DNA of 64,000 bases from Polytrichum commune (taxonomy: Eukaryota; Streptophyta; Polytrichopsida; Polytrichales; Polytrichaceae): NCBI GenBank assembly GCA_950295325.1, contig OX485804.1, positions 47,678,001-47,742,000 on the forward strand, given 5' to 3'. The notes beneath the pieces are model-generated. The model made no database searches. It was not told the DNA's origin and saw nothing but the letters and a program-made list of their open reading frames with translations. Positions 59,767-64,000 of this stretch are shown one piece after another. Within the stretch, counting starts at the first letter, position 1, and each line of letters begins with the position of its first letter. A program made the position numbers and the translations under genes.

Positions 59767-62700
59767 ATGCAGTATGAAATTCTATCCCGGGGCGCTCCGA
59801 GTGCAAGGGAGGCGGTGGAATGTTGCCATGATGGGAGCTGGAGGGTAGGAAGATCTGCAGGGACCAGCATGATGGGTTCACTCTCGACCCAGATTGTTTT
59901 TGTGCCTCCAGCAAAGAGGGATGGTGTCTTTGTCGGCAGGAGGATGAGGAAGGTGGCATGTGCAACGGCAGGTCCACCACATGACAGTAGCTCCCGGAGG
60001 TTTTTGCACAAGAGATCGAGGCATCAGCAACCGCCGTTTAAGGGTTTTCCTGCTTGCCATGAGGGAGAATCCGAGTCACACAGAAATCATCTGGAGAGAC
60101 AAAAGGCGCGCGCCTTTGACTTCTCGTGTGGGGATGAGGAGCCAAGCACCAGCTCCAATCATGATGCAATGGACAACATCAACAATCACTCAGACGAGTA
60201 TTGGTCTGCCCGCATTCTTACAGAGGTACATGCGTTTTCCTTCACTGGATGCAACACCATAAATTGTTGTTGCATGAGTTGGTACTACCCAATTGGATCC
60301 CTTGCATTTTAGAGTGTTTCCAACCATCATTAAGGCTTTGGGGGATTCTTTATGAGGTATGCATTTTCTTCAGTGGATTCAACACCCATAAATCCTTGTT
60401 GCATGAGTTGATACTATTCCATTTGGATCCCCTGCATTTTAGAGTGTTTCCAACCATCGATAAGGCTCTGGAGGATTTCAAAGAGAGGTATGCATTTTCT
60501 TGAGTGGATTCAACAGCATAAAATTGCTGTTACATAAGTTGGTACCACTCCGTTTGGATTCCCTTCATTTAGAGTATTTCCAACCATCACTCAAGTGTGT
60601 GGAGGATTTCTAAGAGGAAGCTTGTGAAAAGCCTCTTAGCAAAGATAAAGATACTCTGTTTTCTCTGGAATAAACTAAACCTTGGGTTTTTGTGTTTCCT
60701 ATTTCATGGTCTCTTGTGTCTAATTTGAAGTCTTAGTACACATGCTATACAACAAATCGCCTGAGTCTTCCTGTAACCTAAAGATATCAGTAGCAGAATC
60801 TCAAGACAAGGATATAATCATGCTCAGGAGCAGATGAAGTTTCATCAGTGGGGATGTCGTGGAAGGTGGTTTCTTTCATGCAAAATGGATGGTTGTGGAT
60901 GCCCCCTGGTGAAGTGGCTTGCCACCATTTTGCTATGGCTGCATGTGTGATTCGTTTTTTTCTTTCTAATTTCTGTTTGCTTCTTTTTTTATTGAATTGT
61001 AATGCATATATTACTCTAAAAGCTTTGGATGAACTATCACTCCGAAATTTAATTAGCTGATGTACTGGTTACCTTTATCTGTAATCTTTGTTTGAACATC
61101 GATACTCACAAGGATATGTTGTTACATCGTCAATGTTTTGTTGCATCATTATCACAGAGGTGGGATCTGAGGAGGCTCCTTGTGCACTGAAATTTATCTC
61201 TTCTTATTGTGTGACAGTTGGCTCTCATGTGGTGGTCGTTGTTATACTCGTTAGTCCGATTAGACCATTGGCTGGCTTTATTGTTGCTGCATCCCAGAGA
61301 AGAAGGACGCCCAAAACAGGTGCCAAAGAATTCTCGCCAGGAGCTTCAGAATTATCGAAGGGCGAAAATCAGAGCTCTTGCCACACAAAATCGTCGTCAG
61401 GAGCCAGCTTTTCGTGTGGCAGAAAAGACCAAGAGCCTAACCAGCTATGAAGTTCAGCAGCAATCGCGTGCTCTTGTAGTGGCTGTAGATTTAAGAGAAG
61501 CAGATGTGATAGATGGTGAGCCCTGGTGGATTCTTGACCAAGCCTCGCAAAGGCAATTGAAGAGACAACCAAAGAAACTAAAACTGTTTTTGAGTCAGGT
61601 AACTCGCTCAATTGGACGATTGGATCTCTTCAAGTGGCTGGGACGTCTCCGGCAGACGTATGGAACCTCCTTCATGGTTGTCGTCTTTCTTGGCTATTGT
61701 ACTCAAGGGTTTCGGTGTTTCCCCTGGCTTGCTATGACATACTTCTTCAAAGACAATCTTCAGGTATACCTTGTTTTGAAATTTCCTGGTTTACCTAATG
61801 GGCAAAGTAGATTTTGAAAGTTTTTGTGGTGGTGTTAGCAACCATGGCATTTCTATTTACCCTTTCCATGAAAATGTCTGCTTCCTGAGGATCTGAATGA
61901 AGCAATTCACATTGCAAGAGACTCAAGATTACAAGATACTTTTCTTTTTAATCAACACAGCGCAGAGCAGTGGAAATATGTCTATGTGTAGCTTAACCTA
62001 ATAACATTTGACGGACTAGGTAGGCAGATTGGAACTTTTGCCGAACTTGACCTGTGTCATGTTTGATTGTCTCTTTGGTGTGTGTCAGGTGGATCCAGGC
62101 ACAATGCAGTTCTTGATATCAACTGCAATGCTTCCCATGATAGCAAAACCTGTTTATGGGCTTATTTCAGACTCTGTTTATATTCGTGGAGCACATCGAG
62201 TTCCATATCTCATCATTGCAGGTAGGCATGCATCATTGTGAAATATCATCATGTCTAAGGCCCTGAAGCGAATGAACTGACACATTGTGTACTTTCAATC
62301 TGCTCATAGGAGCCAGGTAGTACTTTTTGTTATTCTAGAGCTCTGGGCAGACTTTCAATACCTCTCCTTTCTTAGTATGTTAGAGAGTTGATTTTTGTAA
62401 TGCAGTGCACTTGTTTTACCTCCATGGACAACAGTTTAAGATCTCAACTTCTATGCTCTTAAGTTGCCATCGTAGTTTGAGTAGACACCATTCTTCATAC
62501 TTGCTCAGAGGCATGGAAAACTTCATTGTGCATCTTGTAGTGGCTAGCTCTTGAATGCATTCTTTACTTGCTGTTGGACATTGTTCTTTAACTTGTAAAC
62601 AAGACTGAGTTGCTTAGCATTGCTCACTTGTGTGAATAACAGTTAATCTTTGAAAGAAGCATAGTAATCTGAACTGGACTGATGAACATGTTTTGTTGAA

Positions 62701-64000
62701 TATTGTCAGGGGCTTTGCAATTGGTTTCTTGGGGGGCCATTGTGATGCACCCTAGTGCATCATCCTCCATCGCTGTCTTGACAGGCGTTCTTACACTGAG
62801 CAACATGGGAGCTGCTATTTCAGAGGTTGTGAATGATGCTCTAGTTGCAGAAGCCGGGAAGAGGCAAGGTGCCCGTCAAGGTGAGCAAATTACATATCAC
62901 TTTCCCTGACCTTACCTTACTGAGTGGGAGGGTACAGACAAGGTCAACATTATATCCAAGTGTTTGACTGCAAGCTTTGCTATACTCAGACCTCGTCCTG
63001 TCATCAATTTTTATTTTTGATCTTTGAGGCCATTATTATGTTCACTTTGGACATCTTCAAAATTTAAGTGTAAAACATATTCAGGAAATGTGGCTGTATT
63101 AACTTGCTCTCGAAGTGGGCTAAGGCTGATCACCTCCTGTAGTTGCCTCTTGCCTACTCTAGGAATTTAAGTGGAGTTCCACAATGGACAATCGAGTATT
63201 TGAGGACGTCGAACTAAGTCTTAGAAAACCTCCTTTAGTCTAGAAACGCCTAAGCAAAGTGTCTGTAAAGCATGAATTGGGAGTGTGGTTCTCAGCTAAT
63301 CGGAAAGTGGGTTAAGCTCAATCTATTTTTGTCAATGTTTATGAATGCTGGAGTTAGACAACATGCTCAGCTATACAGTTAGAATTGAGGTGATAACATG
63401 AACCTGTTGTGTGGGATGAGACATAATAGGAAAACTTTGGCTTTGTCCCTGGATTGGTTTAGAGATTGTTACTGTATTCGTCTGCACAGAAGGGGAGTCT
63501 ATATGGACGAGTTATAAATTGTCTTTCCTCCCAACTAGCTTCTTACTCTCTCTCCTTTTCGTGGGGGAAAAATAAGGAATCGGAATCCCTACACTTCTAA
63601 AAATAAGATTCTTCTCTCTCTACATTGCTAACAGGTAGGCTTGGCGCTGCTCTTAGCTATGGGTATGTATGTTAATCAATGCAGCATTTCAGGTCTACAA
63701 GGATGTACGATTCTTTCAATCTGGAGGGCCGTTTACAAAACAATCCAACTATTCACATTGGCTCCCTTACCCTGCAATCAAAGAGCAAGTGTTTCAATTT
63801 TGCTGATGATGTCTATTTTGGGTGGCTTTGTGTGCAGGTGAGCTGCAATCGCTGGCATGGTTAGCCTTAGCAATGGGTGGCCTTGTTGGGAATCTGGTGG
63901 GAGGATTTGCACTCCAACATATGGAGCCATCCACTATGTTCTCCATTTTCATGATGCTTGTGGGTGCGCAGCTTCTTTTGTGCCTCACTGTCAATGAGGA
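59767..64000 (+). CDS. FBT: BT1-family folate/biopterin transporter, exons 1-5 (3' end outside window)
   Basis: A major-facilitator-type membrane carrier; characterised plant and cyanobacterial members move folates across the chloroplast envelope. Exons: 59767-60225, 61320-61763, 62089-62221, 62710-62880 and 63838-64000. All junctions are GT-AG and keep frame. Exon 1 (first ATG after an in-frame TGA at 59740) is a Ser/Arg-rich leader that could be a plastid transit peptide. Exon 2 is basic, then enters the membrane part (TSFMVVVFLGYCTQGF, CFPWLAMTYFFKD). Exon 3 has STAMLPMIAKPVYGLISDS and GAHRVPYLIIA, the BT1 loop motif. Exon 4 has LTLSNMGAAISEVVNDALVA. Exon 5 has GELQSLAWLALAMGGLVGNL and a further helix. 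About half of the usual 12 helices are seen. The exon-1 start is less certain than the rest. Confidence 0.92.
60213..60617 (+). repeat. Three 131-bp tandem units starting at transporter intron-1 donor
   Basis: Units start with the last exonic bases and donor: ATTCTTACAGAG|GTACATGC (60226), ATTCTTTATGAG|GTATGC (60357) and TTTCAAAGAGAG|GTATGC (60488), and each continues CATTTTCTTCAGTGGATTC, CATGAGTTG and AGAGTGTTTCCAACCATC. The series closes at 60617 with AGAGGAAG, where GT is lost. All three donors look usable. Confidence 0.92.
60618..61319. other. Rest of transporter intron 1
   Basis: Non-coding; open frames here are not in phase with the exons. The acceptor AAAACAG precedes the GTG codon at 61320. 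Confidence 0.6.
62881..63837. other. Transporter intron 4
   Basis: 957-bp intron without recognised repeats; GTGAGC donor and TGTGTGCAG acceptor. Confidence 0.8.

Noticed and set aside
59676-60060. Minus-strand frames rich in Pro/His/Arg
   Set aside because: Antisense of transporter exon 1.

Overview
This is nuclear DNA of a land plant. Spliced plant gene families sit in a large, AT-leaning intergenic space full of short inverted-repeat transposons. Introns of 1 to 3 kb, the density of degraded elements and the style of the non-LTR remnant suggest a seed-free vascular plant such as a fern, but the sequence alone does not settle the species.

Four gene loci can be supported. (1) At the left edge, minus strand, is the 5' end of a monodehydroascorbate reductase: three short exons between 128 and 764, the gene continuing off the window. 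(2) At 4880-9636, plus strand, are scattered ankyrin-repeat exons that do not join cleanly and are probably a decayed gene. (3) At 10806-16636, minus strand, is a complete four-exon DUF936 protein of 895 residues with one GC-AG intron. (4) At 59767-64000, plus strand, are the first five exons of a BT1-family folate/biopterin transporter that runs off the right edge. A RING-finger pseudogene lies at 25872-26230.

The 40 kb between 19.4 and 58 kb is almost entirely mobile DNA. It holds two Tourist-like (PIF/Harbinger) families with TAA target duplications, two different elements bounded by TTAA, a family ending CTACACC/GGTGTAG (six copies), a family ending CATAACATTATT (four copies), CACTA-type elements, an 8-bp-TSD element with CCCGGGTACGCAACTCCC ends, a tRNA-derived SINE with a (TCTA)n tail (three copies, all with target duplications), and a heavily mutated non-LTR retrotransposon on the minus strand (about 33.5-37.9 kb and 39.2-39.8 kb). 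Several are nested, so relative ages can be read. Long G or C runs of 11 to 16 bases recur, sometimes at element ends.

The least expected pattern is in the genes. Tandem duplications sit repeatedly on exon/intron boundaries: six units of about 150 bp carry the end of DUF936 exon 1 and its donor site, two units cover the acceptor of its last exon, two cover its 3' coding end, and three 131-bp units start at the donor site of transporter intron 1. A 63-bp minisatellite lies just upstream of the transporter, and a roughly 300-bp tandem repeat lies upstream of the reductase. Decoy splice sites survive in some units. The genes have no evident joint pathway.
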